From: JAUUSJ01 sp964439395
GTDB lineage: Bacteria; Bacillota; Clostridia; Lachnospirales; Lachnospiraceae
Direction of reading: 5' to 3'
Length of the DNA stretch: 64,000 nucleotides
Assembly: GCA_964439395.1 (NCBI GenBank)
Contig: CAYTNV010000013.1
Location: 26,059-90,058, forward strand
Each line of letters opens with the position of its first letter. The first letter of the stretch is position 1. Below the pieces are notes generated by a model. It was not told where the DNA came from. It did no database searches and was given only the letters and a program-made list of their open reading frames with translations. This document shows, in pieces, positions 35,726 through 44,578 of this stretch. The translations under genes and the position numbers were made by a program.

Positions 35726-37414
35726 TTACATCTGTTCTGGACAACCAATTCCCAATAATGCCAATGCATCTTTTAACACTTGCTTCGTAATAATAACTAC
35801 CTTTAATCTTGCATTTTTTACTTCTGTATCATCCACATTGATTTGGCAATCATGATAGAATTTATTAAATGCCTGTGCAACTGCAACTGCATATCTAGCA
35901 ATGACAAACGGTTCTAACTTATCTGCTGCATCTTTAATAACCTGAGGAAAACGATTAATTTCTTTCATTAAATTCATACTTGCATCATCTGTTAACATAA
36001 AATAATTAATATTCTCGTCGATATTTTCAACTCCAGATTTTCTAAGTACACTTGCCGCACGAGCATATGTGTATTGAACATATGGACCAGTTTCTCCATC
36101 AAAATTTAAAATCTTATCCCAGTTAAAGATTACATCCTTAATTCTCTGATTATATAAATCATTAAATAAAATTGCTCCAATTCCAACGATTTCTGCAACT
36201 TTATCCTTATCCTCAAGATTTGGATTCTTTTCTGCAATAATTTCTTTTACCTTCTCAATAGATTCATGCAAAATCTCTTCTGCATAAATAATATTTCCAC
36301 TTCTCGTAGATAATTTTCCACCCTGTAAACTAACAAGACCATATGGAACATGCACTAAATCCTTATTCCAATCATAACCCATTAACTCAATTACTTTGAA
36401 CCATTGAGCAAAATGAAGCTTTTGTTCAAGCCCTGTGACATAAATACATTTGGAAAAATCATAAGTTTTCTTACGATATAATGCTGCTGAAATATCGCGT
36501 GTCGCATATAGAGAACTTCCATCCTTCTTTGTAATTAAACAAGGAGGCATATTATATTCCTCTAAGTTTACAATCTGGGCTCCCTCACTCAGTGTGATAA
36601 GTCCTTTCTCTTTTAACTCCTCAATAACTGCATCCATCTTATCATTATAGAAACTCTCACCTGCATAAGAATCAAATTCAATTCCTAACATATCATAAAC
36701 ACGCAAAAATTCTTTCAAACTAATCTCGCGGAACCATTTCCAAATAGATAATGCCTCCTCATCCCCGTGTTCCATCTTTGTAAACCAAGCACGAGCCTGA
36801 TCATTTAGAGTATCATCTTTTTGTGCCTCTTCATGGAATTTTACGTAAATTCTCATAAGGGCAGCTACTCCCTCTTTTTCTATCTCTTCTTTATTTCCCC
36901 AATTTTTATATGCAACAATCAACTTTCCAAATTGAGTTCCCCAATCTCCTAAATGATTAATTCTCTCTACTTTATAACCAAGTTTTGTAAGAATTTTATA
37001 AAGAGAATTTCCAATAATCGTTGTTCTCAAATGTCCAACATGAAAATTTTTTGCTACATTTGGAGAAGAATAGTCAATACAAATCGTCTTTCCCTCTCCC
37101 TCTATATCTGCACCATAATCTTTTGAAGAAGCTTTCTCAATAATCTGCTTTACATACATTTCCTTATTAACAAAGAAATTTACATATCCCCCCGCAGTTT
37201 CCACTTTCTCTAAAAAATCTTGCTCTCCAATTTTCTCTTTGATATCCTGTGCAATCATATTGGGAGCTTTTCTAAAAATTTTAGCTAATCGAAAACATGG
37301 AAATGCAAAATCTCCCATATCTGCCTTTGGTGGAATTTCTAATAAATTAGCCACCTCTTCTGTTGATAATTCTACTATATTACTAGCAATTAATTCACTA
37401 ATTTTTTCTTTCAT
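35726..37414 (-). CDS. argS: Arginyl-tRNA synthetase
   Basis: 562 residues, normal for a short bacterial class I ArgRS. An N-terminal tRNA D-loop domain (~1-90) is followed by the HIGH motif as FHVGHLRTTIIGN (~125), the KMSKS equivalent LSTRSGN, and a DALR anticodon-binding C-terminus (ending QVLKDALALLGI). It charges tRNA-Arg, including the CCU isoacceptor encoded at 29.8 kb. The 93-bp gap upstream holds two perfect DnaA boxes and one near match. Confidence 0.97.
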   Translation of the reverse strand: MKEKISELIASNIVELSTEEVANLLEIPPKADMGDFAFPCFRLAKIFRKAPNMIAQDIKEKIGEQDFLEKVETAGGYVNFFVNKEMYVKQIIEKASSKDYGADIEGEGKTICIDYSSPNVAKNFHVGHLRTTIIGNSLYKILTKLGYKVERINHLGDWGTQFGKLIVAYKNWGNKEEIEKEGVAALMRIYVKFHEEAQKDDTLNDQARAWFTKMEHGDEEALSIWKWFREISLKEFLRVYDMLGIEFDSYAGESFYNDKMDAVIEELKEKGLITLSEGAQIVNLEEYNMPPCLITKKDGSSLYATRDISAALYRKKTYDFSKCIYVTGLEQKLHFAQWFKVIELMGYDWNKDLVHVPYGLVSLQGGKLSTRSGNIIYAEEILHESIEKVKEIIAEKNPNLEDKDKVAEIVGIGAILFNDLYNQRIKDVIFNWDKILNFDGETGPYVQYTYARAASVLRKSGVENIDENINYFMLTDDASMNLMKEINRFPQVIKDAADKLEPFVIARYAVAVAQAFNKFYHDCQINVDDTEVKNARLKVVIITKQVLKDALALLGIGCPEQM

Positions 37415-37440
37415 TTCTTATCCCTTCCTAGTCTATTATC

Positions 37441-37503
37441 TTATCCACATTTTTCTAATAAAAATTCAAATCTATCCACATTATTTATAAGAATTGTGGA
37501 TAA
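37441..37503. promoter_or_regulatory. DnaA-box cluster upstream of argS
   Basis: TTATCCACA at 37441, CTATCCACA at ~37472 and TGTGGATAA at 37495, all within 63 bp between argS and the preceding gene. The cluster is 10 kb from oriC and would let DnaA bind at the argS promoter region. Confidence 0.6.
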
Positions 37504-37507
37504 ATTT

Positions 37508-38218
37508 TTAAGCTTCCATTGAAAATGTGCAATGATCTATTTTTTCTTTATTGGCCAAAATCTCCACTTCTACTTGGAGTTTTTCTCTATTTTTTACATC
37601 TACCAAAAATACATCCGCATTCATTTTATTCACAGAAGTCTCTATCAAATTTTGCAGAACTTCCACAATATATTCATTCACCGAAGATTCTGTTTCTTTT
37701 TTGCTATCTTCTATATCGTAAAGCATTTCTACTTTATCATATCGCACTTGAATAAATTGCTGCAAGCTCTCTAATGCCTCAGCTAATACTGGACTAATAG
37801 ATAGCCTTTCTTCTTCTTCACTTAAGTTTTCTTCCATCTCTTTCTCAGATGTCTGATGATTTTTGTCCATAAATTCTTCTAATGCCTTCAGATATCTTTG
37901 AATTTCATCAGATTCAGTATCTATCGTTCCTACCTGCTTTTCTAAATCCTCAATTCGATAATTTAAATTTTTAATTTTTCTATCTTGAAAATTCTCACTT
38001 TGAGAAGGATAAAAAATGGTATTCAACGGAGAAAACATTTTCCTTCGCTCGCCGCTCTCATCTGTCTGAAATAAAATCTTTCTCTTTTTATTTTTCTCAT
38101 TTTCAAGTTTTTCTCTCTCATCCAATAGATTTTTCTTCTTTTTATTTTTTTCTTCAATTTCTCTCGATAAAAATATTTTTAATCCACTATACATTTGTTC
38201 TCTGTCTAATAGTTCCAT
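37508..38218 (-). CDS. Coiled-coil protein with a histidine-kinase-like C-terminus, unknown function
   Basis: 236 residues, highly charged. Long coiled coils span ~18-48 and ~78-118; no membrane segment or leader. The C-terminal ~60 residues (EYIVEVLQNLIETSVNKMNADVFLVDV then LQVEVEIL) read like the helix and strand that begin DegS-type kinase ATPase domains, but the nucleotide-binding G-boxes are missing. It may be a truncated or repurposed kinase-like scaffold. It precedes argS on the same strand, next to the parS array. I do not recognise a named family. Confidence 0.55.
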   Translation of the reverse strand: MELLDREQMYSGLKIFLSREIEEKNKKKKNLLDEREKLENEKNKKRKILFQTDESGERRKMFSPLNTIFYPSQSENFQDRKIKNLNYRIEDLEKQVGTIDTESDEIQRYLKALEEFMDKNHQTSEKEMEENLSEEEERLSISPVLAEALESLQQFIQVRYDKVEMLYDIEDSKKETESSVNEYIVEVLQNLIETSVNKMNADVFLVDVKNREKLQVEVEILANKEKIDHCTFSMEA

Positions 38219-38430
38219 GCATTCACCCGCCTTTCCTATTTTATTTCATTAAAAACCTACTATATAATTATTTTTTCCTTTTTAGTTTCCATAGTAAGTT
38301 CTCATAAGTTATCTTACACTAAAAACTTCTGAATGAAAAGATATTTATGAAAATATCATTTTTTATTTGTAACTTATGCCATTTTGTCTTATAATAAATT
38401 TAATCATTAATTTTAGAAAGGAGCAATTCT

Positions 38431-39378
38431 ATGTCAACAACAAAAAAAATAGCTGCCTTCTCCTTGCTTGCCTCCGCCACAAGCTTACCTATGCTTTTCA
38501 TCAATAAATATATTAATAAACTTTCTACTCGCCGTGATTTACTATACTCTGATAATGAAAATTATTATAACTGGAGATTTGGACGTATTTTTTATACCAA
38601 ACAAGGAAACGGCTCTCCAATCTTATTAATTCATGATATTATACATTATGGCTCAGAAGTTGAATTTAAAAAAACTAAAAAACAACTTTCTAAGCATCAT
38701 ACAGTATATACAATAGATTTACTTGGATGTGGTCGCTCGGATAAATCTAATATCACCTACACAAGCTATCTCTATGTACAGCTATTAAATGATTTCGTAA
38801 AACAGATTATAGGAACACCTACTGATATTATAGCTTCTGGCTCATCTTGCAGTATCGCTATCATGGCATGCTATACTGAGACTAATCTATACAATAAATT
38901 ATTATTAATCAACCCTACGAATTTTCAGAATTTGAATAAAATACCTAATACAGCTTTAAAGGCATATAAAAAATTCATTGACTTTCCACTTGTTGGTAGC
39001 TTTGCCTACTATATGCTAAATACAATAGAAAAAACAAAAACAACTATAAGAAAGCAATTTTATAATCCAAATAAAGTCTCTGAAACGTATCTACTTACAT
39101 GCTACGAGGCTGCACATACTCAAGGAACAAATTCAAAATATATTTATTCTAGCGTATATTCAAGATATATGAATAGTACGATTTATCACGCCTTACGCGA
39201 ACTAAATAATAGTATTTATATTATTATGGGAGAGACAGAACCAAATCATCAAGAAACAATCCATCAATATCTCACACAAAACTGTGCAATTGAGACTTCT
39301 ATTCTCCCTGCCACAAAACATTATCCACATTTTGAAAATCCTACAAGTTTTTTAGAAATTTGCAATATATTCTTTTAA
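38431..39378 (+). CDS. Alpha/beta-fold hydrolase with N-terminal membrane anchor
   Basis: 315 residues. A hydrophobic stretch (~8-25) looks like an uncleaved signal anchor. The hydrolase core has the oxyanion-side motif ILLIHDI, then DLLGCGRSDKS, a nucleophile elbow GSSCS (GxSxS instead of GxSxG), and a late His in KHYPHFENP. The likely triad is Ser-Asp/Glu-His. The substrate is unknown. It is a lone plus-strand gene facing the origin cluster, with an AAAGGAG site. Confidence 0.8.
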   Translation: MSTTKKIAAFSLLASATSLPMLFINKYINKLSTRRDLLYSDNENYYNWRFGRIFYTKQGNGSPILLIHDIIHYGSEVEFKKTKKQLSKHHTVYTIDLLGCGRSDKSNITYTSYLYVQLLNDFVKQIIGTPTDIIASGSSCSIAIMACYTETNLYNKLLLINPTNFQNLNKIPNTALKAYKKFIDFPLVGSFAYYMLNTIEKTKTTIRKQFYNPNKVSETYLLTCYEAAHTQGTNSKYIYSSVYSRYMNSTIYHALRELNNSIYIIMGETEPNHQETIHQYLTQNCAIETSILPATKHYPHFENPTSFLEICNIFF

Positions 39379-39534
39379 TATTAGTGTACTAATAGTTAAA
39401 CTCATCGCATAAAATAAATTTTTAATCTTGCAAAGCATACCAATATAATAGTGGCTACGGTGATTACCACCAATGCATCCGATTGAAATTTAGCCAAGCA
39501 ATTATTTTATATTTCACACATTCAGTACTAAATG

Positions 39535-39570
39535 TCTGGCGCAAGGTTCATCTTGCGCCAGATCCTATTT
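39535..39570. terminator. Terminator between the hydrolase gene and rsmG
   Basis: TCTGGCGCAAG and CTTGCGCCAGA form an 11-bp perfect stem with a 6-base loop. The T run (CCTATTTTTT) lies on the plus strand, so it best ends the hydrolase transcript, but the stem abuts the rsmG stop and may serve both. Confidence 0.8.
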
Positions 39571-40326
39571 TTTAACAGAAGCTTTCTTCCCAAAAAGCGG
39601 TTCCTTTGAAGGAAGCCCCGCCTTTCTCGGATATTTTTTTGGAGTGTTCCTAATTTTTTTTACTAAAACCATTTTTCTATCAATATCTGTATTTGGAAGT
39701 CTAAACTGCTCCACTTTTTCTATCTCAGCTCCGAGTGCATCAAAAGCCTTTCTCACTCCTTGCATTTCTTCATCCACTTTTTCCCCTTTATACGCTACAA
39801 ATAACCCACCAATGTGGATAAATGGAACACAGTACTCTCCAAGTGTGGATAAATTTGCAACTGCCCTCGACACACATAAATCATACTGTTCTCTATATTC
39901 CTCTTTCTTAGCAATATCTTCTGCTCTTCCGTGAATTCCTTCTATCTGTTCTAATTCTAGAGCTTCTATTACTTCGTTTAAAAACTTAATTCTTTTATTC
40001 AGTGAATCAAGAAGAGTAATCTTTAAATTCGGAAATGCAATCTTTAACGGAATTCCTGGAAATCCCGCTCCCGTTCCTAAGTCCAAAACAGTCTGAACTT
40101 CTGCCATAGATATCGCCTTTACAATCGATAAACTATCGATAAAGTGCTTTTCAATCACATCATAAGGCTCCGTAATGGCCGTCAAATTCATCACTTTATT
40201 TTTTTCTATTAATAATTGGAAATATTTGTAAAACTGCTCTATCTGTCTCTCTGACAATATAATTCCTAAATCATTTGCTCTAAAAAAAAGAGTTTCTCTC
40301 CATCTCTTATCCATTTCATTCACCAA
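39565..40326 (-). CDS. rsmG: 16S rRNA (guanine-N7)-methyltransferase RsmG
   Basis: 253 residues; Met5 is an alternative start. The SAM-binding motif LDLGTGAGFPGIPLKIAFP (~75-95) and VSRAVANLSTLGEY are typical. It methylates G527 of 16S rRNA (E. coli numbering). The C-terminus has a basic extension (KKYPRKAGLPSKEP), common in Firmicutes. Last gene of the rpmH-to-rsmG origin cluster. Two perfect DnaA boxes (39813 and 39844) lie within the coding sequence. Confidence 0.96.
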   Translation of the reverse strand: MVNEMDKRWRETLFFRANDLGIILSERQIEQFYKYFQLLIEKNKVMNLTAITEPYDVIEKHFIDSLSIVKAISMAEVQTVLDLGTGAGFPGIPLKIAFPNLKITLLDSLNKRIKFLNEVIEALELEQIEGIHGRAEDIAKKEEYREQYDLCVSRAVANLSTLGEYCVPFIHIGGLFVAYKGEKVDEEMQGVRKAFDALGAEIEKVEQFRLPNTDIDRKMVLVKKIRNTPKKYPRKAGLPSKEPLFGKKASVKK

Positions 40327-40445
40327 CTTTCAGCGAGAAATTATCTATACTTTTCCCATAAAAATATTTCTCTCTATTTTTAAGCATCTAATCCTCCAAA
40401 TTTTCAATAAAAATTTCTTATATTTCTTTTCAAATATATCTAATT

Positions 40446-42320
40446 TTATCTTCTATTTTCCAGATAAATTAATAATACGGAGATATCTGCAGGGGAAACA
40501 CCCGAAATTCTAGAAGCCTGTCCAATAGAATGTGGTCTCGTCTCTTCTAGCTTTTGAACTGCCTCTTTTCTAAGACTCTTCACTTCATCATACTTAATGT
40601 CTTCTGGAATCCATTTATATTCTAACTTTTTAAACTGTTCTACTTGTCGAATCTGTCTCTTAATATAGCCGTCATACTTAATATTAATATTTACTTGTTC
40701 TATCACATCTTTGTCGCATACTATTCTACTATCATCGATTGCTTCTAAATCTTCATAGCATAATTCTGGTCTTCGAATCAATTCGGCTAACGAAACCGCA
40801 GTTTTTAGCGGAGTACTATTATGCTTTTCTAATAATTGTTGTACTTTTTTATTTGCTCCGACCATTGTTTTTTCGAGTCTTGCAATCTCTTCTTTAATTA
40901 CTTTTTCTTTTTCAAGTAATCCTTCATATCTCTCTTTATCAATCAGACCAATCTCATATCCAATTTTGGTAAGTCTTAAATCAGCATTATCCTGTCGAAG
41001 TAATAAGCGATATTCCGCACGAGAAGTCATCATACGATATGGCTCATGTGTTCCCTTCGTAACCAAATCATCAATCAAAACTCCGATATAAGCCTGAGAG
41101 CGGTCTAAAATAATTGGCTCTTTTCCAAGGATTTTTCTCGCAGCATTTATTCCTGCAATAAGCCCCTGTGCTGCTGCCTCCTCATATCCAGAGCTACCGT
41201 TAAACTGTCCTCCGCTAAATAATCCTCTCACCTTTTTAAACTCCAAAGAAGATTTTAACTCTAATGGATTTACACAATCATACTCAATTGCATACGCATT
41301 TCTAATAATTTTTGCATTTTCCAAACCCTTCACAGAGCGATACATTGCGTACTGTACATCCTCAGGAAGAGAACTTGACATACCGCCGATATACATTTCA
41401 TTTGTAAATTCTCCTTCAGGCTCAATAAAAACTTGATGCCTATTCTTATCAGAAAACTTTACAACCTTATCCTCAATAGAAGGACAATACCTAGGTCCTG
41501 TTCCTTCAATTGCTCCTGAAAAAAGTGGAGAGCGATGTAAATTTTGTCTAATAATCTCATGTGTCTTCTCATTTGTATAAGTCAACCAACAAGAAACCTG
41601 CTCTCGCTTAATCTCTTCTTCTGTATTCGTAAAACTAAACGGAACAATTTTTTCGTCTCCAAACTGCTCCTCCATTTTTGAAAAATCAATAGACTTCTTA
41701 TCAATTCTCGCTGGAGTTCCCGTCTTAAAGCGATACATTTCCACGCCAAGACTCTTAATGGAATCCGTCAAAAATCTCGCTGGCGATAATCCATTCGGTC
41801 CAGTCTCATTACTCACATCTCCGTAAATACATCTTGCTCTCAAATAAGTTCCAGTCGCCAAGACAACTGCCTTTGCTTCATACGTAGCGCCAGAATAGGT
41901 CTTCACTCCCTTAATTTGACCATCCTCGACTAAAAGCTCTGTCACTTCAGCCTGACGAACTGTTAAATGCTCCGTATTTTCCAATGTCATTCTCATACGC
42001 CTAGAATATTCTGCTTTATCAGCCTGTGCTCTTAAAGAATGAACTGCTGGTCCCTTTGACTTATTTAACATTTTTGATTGAATATAAGTTTTGTCAATAT
42101 TTTTTCCCATTTGACCGCCAAGTGCGTCAATTTCTCTCACAAGATGTCCCTTCGAGCTTCCACCTACATTTGGATTACATGGCATCAACGCAATGCTATC
42201 AATACTCACTGTAAATACGATAGTCTCACATCCAAGTCTTGCCGCCGCCAGCGCCGCCTCACATCCCGCATGGCCTGCTCCTACCACTATGACATCATAC
42301 TTTTCTTCTACAAAAGCCAT
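40446..42320 (-). CDS. mnmG: tRNA uridine-34 carboxymethylaminomethyl-modifying subunit MnmG
   Basis: 624 residues. The FAD-binding motif is VIVVGAGHAGCEAALAAARLG at the N-terminus, followed by NPNVGGSSKGHLVREIDALGG and the GTYLRARC strand. The C-terminal helical domain ends GVSPADISVLLIYLE. With MnmE it makes the (c)mnm5 group on the wobble uridine. It lies 10 bp after mnmE, so the two subunits are co-expressed. Confidence 0.97.
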   Translation of the reverse strand: MAFVEEKYDVIVVGAGHAGCEAALAAARLGCETIVFTVSIDSIALMPCNPNVGGSSKGHLVREIDALGGQMGKNIDKTYIQSKMLNKSKGPAVHSLRAQADKAEYSRRMRMTLENTEHLTVRQAEVTELLVEDGQIKGVKTYSGATYEAKAVVLATGTYLRARCIYGDVSNETGPNGLSPARFLTDSIKSLGVEMYRFKTGTPARIDKKSIDFSKMEEQFGDEKIVPFSFTNTEEEIKREQVSCWLTYTNEKTHEIIRQNLHRSPLFSGAIEGTGPRYCPSIEDKVVKFSDKNRHQVFIEPEGEFTNEMYIGGMSSSLPEDVQYAMYRSVKGLENAKIIRNAYAIEYDCVNPLELKSSLEFKKVRGLFSGGQFNGSSGYEEAAAQGLIAGINAARKILGKEPIILDRSQAYIGVLIDDLVTKGTHEPYRMMTSRAEYRLLLRQDNADLRLTKIGYEIGLIDKERYEGLLEKEKVIKEEIARLEKTMVGANKKVQQLLEKHNSTPLKTAVSLAELIRRPELCYEDLEAIDDSRIVCDKDVIEQVNINIKYDGYIKRQIRQVEQFKKLEYKWIPEDIKYDEVKSLRKEAVQKLEETRPHSIGQASRISGVSPADISVLLIYLENRR

Positions 42321-42330
42321 TTTTTTCTCC

Positions 42331-43707
42331 TTACTTACCCATACAAAATTCTTGGAATATTTTATTTACCAAATCTTCCTCCAAAGACTCTCCTATAATA
42401 AATCCTAATTGTTCATAAGCATTCATCAAATCAATAGATAGAAAATCTTCTGGCATACCATCTTTAAAGCTTTGCTCTGCTAGTATAATACTCTCTAGCG
42501 CATTTTGCAATGCTGTTTTATGTCTCATATTAGTGATGCAAACCTCATTTTTAAAGGAAATTTCTCCCTGAAAAAACATTTCTTTTATTTTCTCGTACAG
42601 AAAATCCATTCCTTCCTCTAATTTTGCCGATATTTCTATAACAAAATCTCCAAATATATCTTTTATTTTATTATCATCCACTTTCTTTTCCAAATCTGAC
42701 TTATTAAATAAAACGATAACCTTCTTCTCTTTAATCAACTCTATAATTTTTTCGTCATTTTCCTCAAGTGGTCTTGAAACATCGACAACATATAAAATCA
42801 GGTCTGCATCTTCAATCCACATTTTTGCTCTATCCACACCGATTTTTTCCACAATATCCACAGTATCATGAATCCCCGCAGTATCAATAATATGAAGTGG
42901 AATTCCCTGTAAAAGTACTGTCTCTTGTAAGCTGTCTCGCGTCGTTCCAGCCACCTCTGTTACAATTGCTCTCTCCTCTCCTACTAACACATTCAGCAAT
43001 GAAGATTTTCCAACATTTGGCTTACCGACAATACAAGTTTTTATGCCATCTTGCATAATTTTTCCATCATCTGAAGTATTTAAAAGCTTCTCAATTATTT
43101 GCCTGCACTGGCCAATTTCTATCTCAAATCTCTCACTATTATCTTCTATATTAATATGTTCAGGATCATCTAAAGCAGATTCAATAAAAGCAACATGATA
43201 TAAAATTATATCTCGTAGCTGCATTACCTTATCTCTCACACTTCCCTTTAACTGCTTCATCGCCGAGTCAATTGCCATCTCATTTTGAGAATGAATCAAA
43301 TCCATAACGGCCTCGGCTTGGGATAAATCTAATCTTCCATTTAAAAAAGCTCTTTTTGTAAATTCTCCTGGCTCGGCAGGTCTTGCTCCCATCCTAAAAA
43401 TTAACTCCAAAATCTTTTTTAAAAGAACGACACCTCCATGACATTGAATTTCTACAACATCCTCCGCTGTATAACTATGAGGACCTCTCATTACTAGAAC
43501 AATACATTCATCTAACATTTGTTCCTTATCATAAATAGTTCCATAATGAGCGGTATAACTATCAACCTTTTCTAAATCCTTCTTTTTCTGAGGACGAAAT
43601 ACCTTTTTTACAATCTTTATCGCATCCTTACCACTGACTCGGATAATTCCAATTCCAGCATCACTCATGGCGGTTGCTATCATCGCAATTGTATCATCAA
43701 AATTCAT
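42331..43707 (-). CDS. mnmE: tRNA modification GTPase MnmE
   Basis: 458 residues. An N-terminal tetrahydrofolate-binding domain (~1-118) is followed by a helical domain with the inserted G domain: GKPNVGKSSLLN (G1), DTAG (G3) and NKSD (G4). The C-terminus ends FCMGK, the variant of the conserved C-[IV]-G-K tail whose Cys is needed for modification. Partner of MnmG. Confidence 0.97.
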   Translation of the reverse strand: MNFDDTIAMIATAMSDAGIGIIRVSGKDAIKIVKKVFRPQKKKDLEKVDSYTAHYGTIYDKEQMLDECIVLVMRGPHSYTAEDVVEIQCHGGVVLLKKILELIFRMGARPAEPGEFTKRAFLNGRLDLSQAEAVMDLIHSQNEMAIDSAMKQLKGSVRDKVMQLRDIILYHVAFIESALDDPEHINIEDNSERFEIEIGQCRQIIEKLLNTSDDGKIMQDGIKTCIVGKPNVGKSSLLNVLVGEERAIVTEVAGTTRDSLQETVLLQGIPLHIIDTAGIHDTVDIVEKIGVDRAKMWIEDADLILYVVDVSRPLEENDEKIIELIKEKKVIVLFNKSDLEKKVDDNKIKDIFGDFVIEISAKLEEGMDFLYEKIKEMFFQGEISFKNEVCITNMRHKTALQNALESIILAEQSFKDGMPEDFLSIDLMNAYEQLGFIIGESLEEDLVNKIFQEFCMGK

Positions 43708-43873
43708 TTTTCTACTCCTTCCTATCTAATATACTGATATACTTACCACTCTTGATAATCATATCAGTACATTAGTATTGTAACGTATAATATGCCTTAT
43801 ATTAAAATAAGACCATTGTAAAATAAATAAATTTGTTTTACAACAGCCCTATTTTTTAACTTAAATACAATAT

Positions 43874-44578
43874 CTATGATCTCTTTAACATAATAACAAC
43901 TTTTCTGTAAGGCTCTTCTCCCTCACTCTTTGTATATACATATCTGTCATTTTGCAATGCAGAATGAATAATTCTTCTCTCATATGGATTCATTGGCTCT
44001 AAAGATACAGATTTTCTAGTTCTCTTTACTTTATATGCAATATTTTTAGCCAAATGCTCTAAAGTCTCTTTTCTGCGCTCTCTATAATTTTCTGTATCCA
44101 TTTTCACTCTAATATAAGAATCACTCTCTTTATTTACATAAAGGCTTGTTAAGTACTGAAGCGAATCAAGCGTCTGACCTCTTTTTCCGATTAAGATTCC
44201 CATATCATCTCCAGATAAATCAATATCCATATTTTTTGTATTCTCATTATACTGTAAATCAATCTTTACTTCAACCTTCATTGCATGGAATAATTTTTCT
44301 AAAAATTCTCTTGTTTTTTCCTCCACTGTCACCGTCTCAACTGGAGTTATAACAGGTTTAATAACCGGAATTTCTTCCTTTTTTTCTTCTACAATAACAG
44401 CTTTCTCCTCTTTCTTCGTCACAAGAATCACTGCTGGCTTTGCTCCAAATCCAAAAAAGCCTGATTTCCCTTCTGACTCTACTGTATATTCAAGCTTATC
44501 ACTAGCAATTCCCAACTGAATACTTGCCTTTGTCAAAGCTTCCGCTACAGTCTTTCCCTCAAATCTTATAGAATCCAC
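43874..44578 (-). CDS. jag: RNA-binding protein Jag/KhpB
   Basis: 234 residues. Jag N-terminal domain (VAEALTKASIQLGIASDKLEYTV and GFFGFGAKPAVI), a short Val/Glu-rich linker (~55-85), a KH domain with GILIGKRGQTLDSLQYL, and R3H (RERRKETLEHLA ... PMNPYERRIIH). A widespread RNA-binding protein tied to cell elongation and division in Firmicutes. Its start overlaps the yidC stop by one base. Confidence 0.95.
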   Translation of the reverse strand: MDSIRFEGKTVAEALTKASIQLGIASDKLEYTVESEGKSGFFGFGAKPAVILVTKKEEKAVIVEEKKEEIPVIKPVITPVETVTVEEKTREFLEKLFHAMKVEVKIDLQYNENTKNMDIDLSGDDMGILIGKRGQTLDSLQYLTSLYVNKESDSYIRVKMDTENYRERRKETLEHLAKNIAYKVKRTRKSVSLEPMNPYERRIIHSALQNDRYVYTKSEGEEPYRKVVIMLKRS

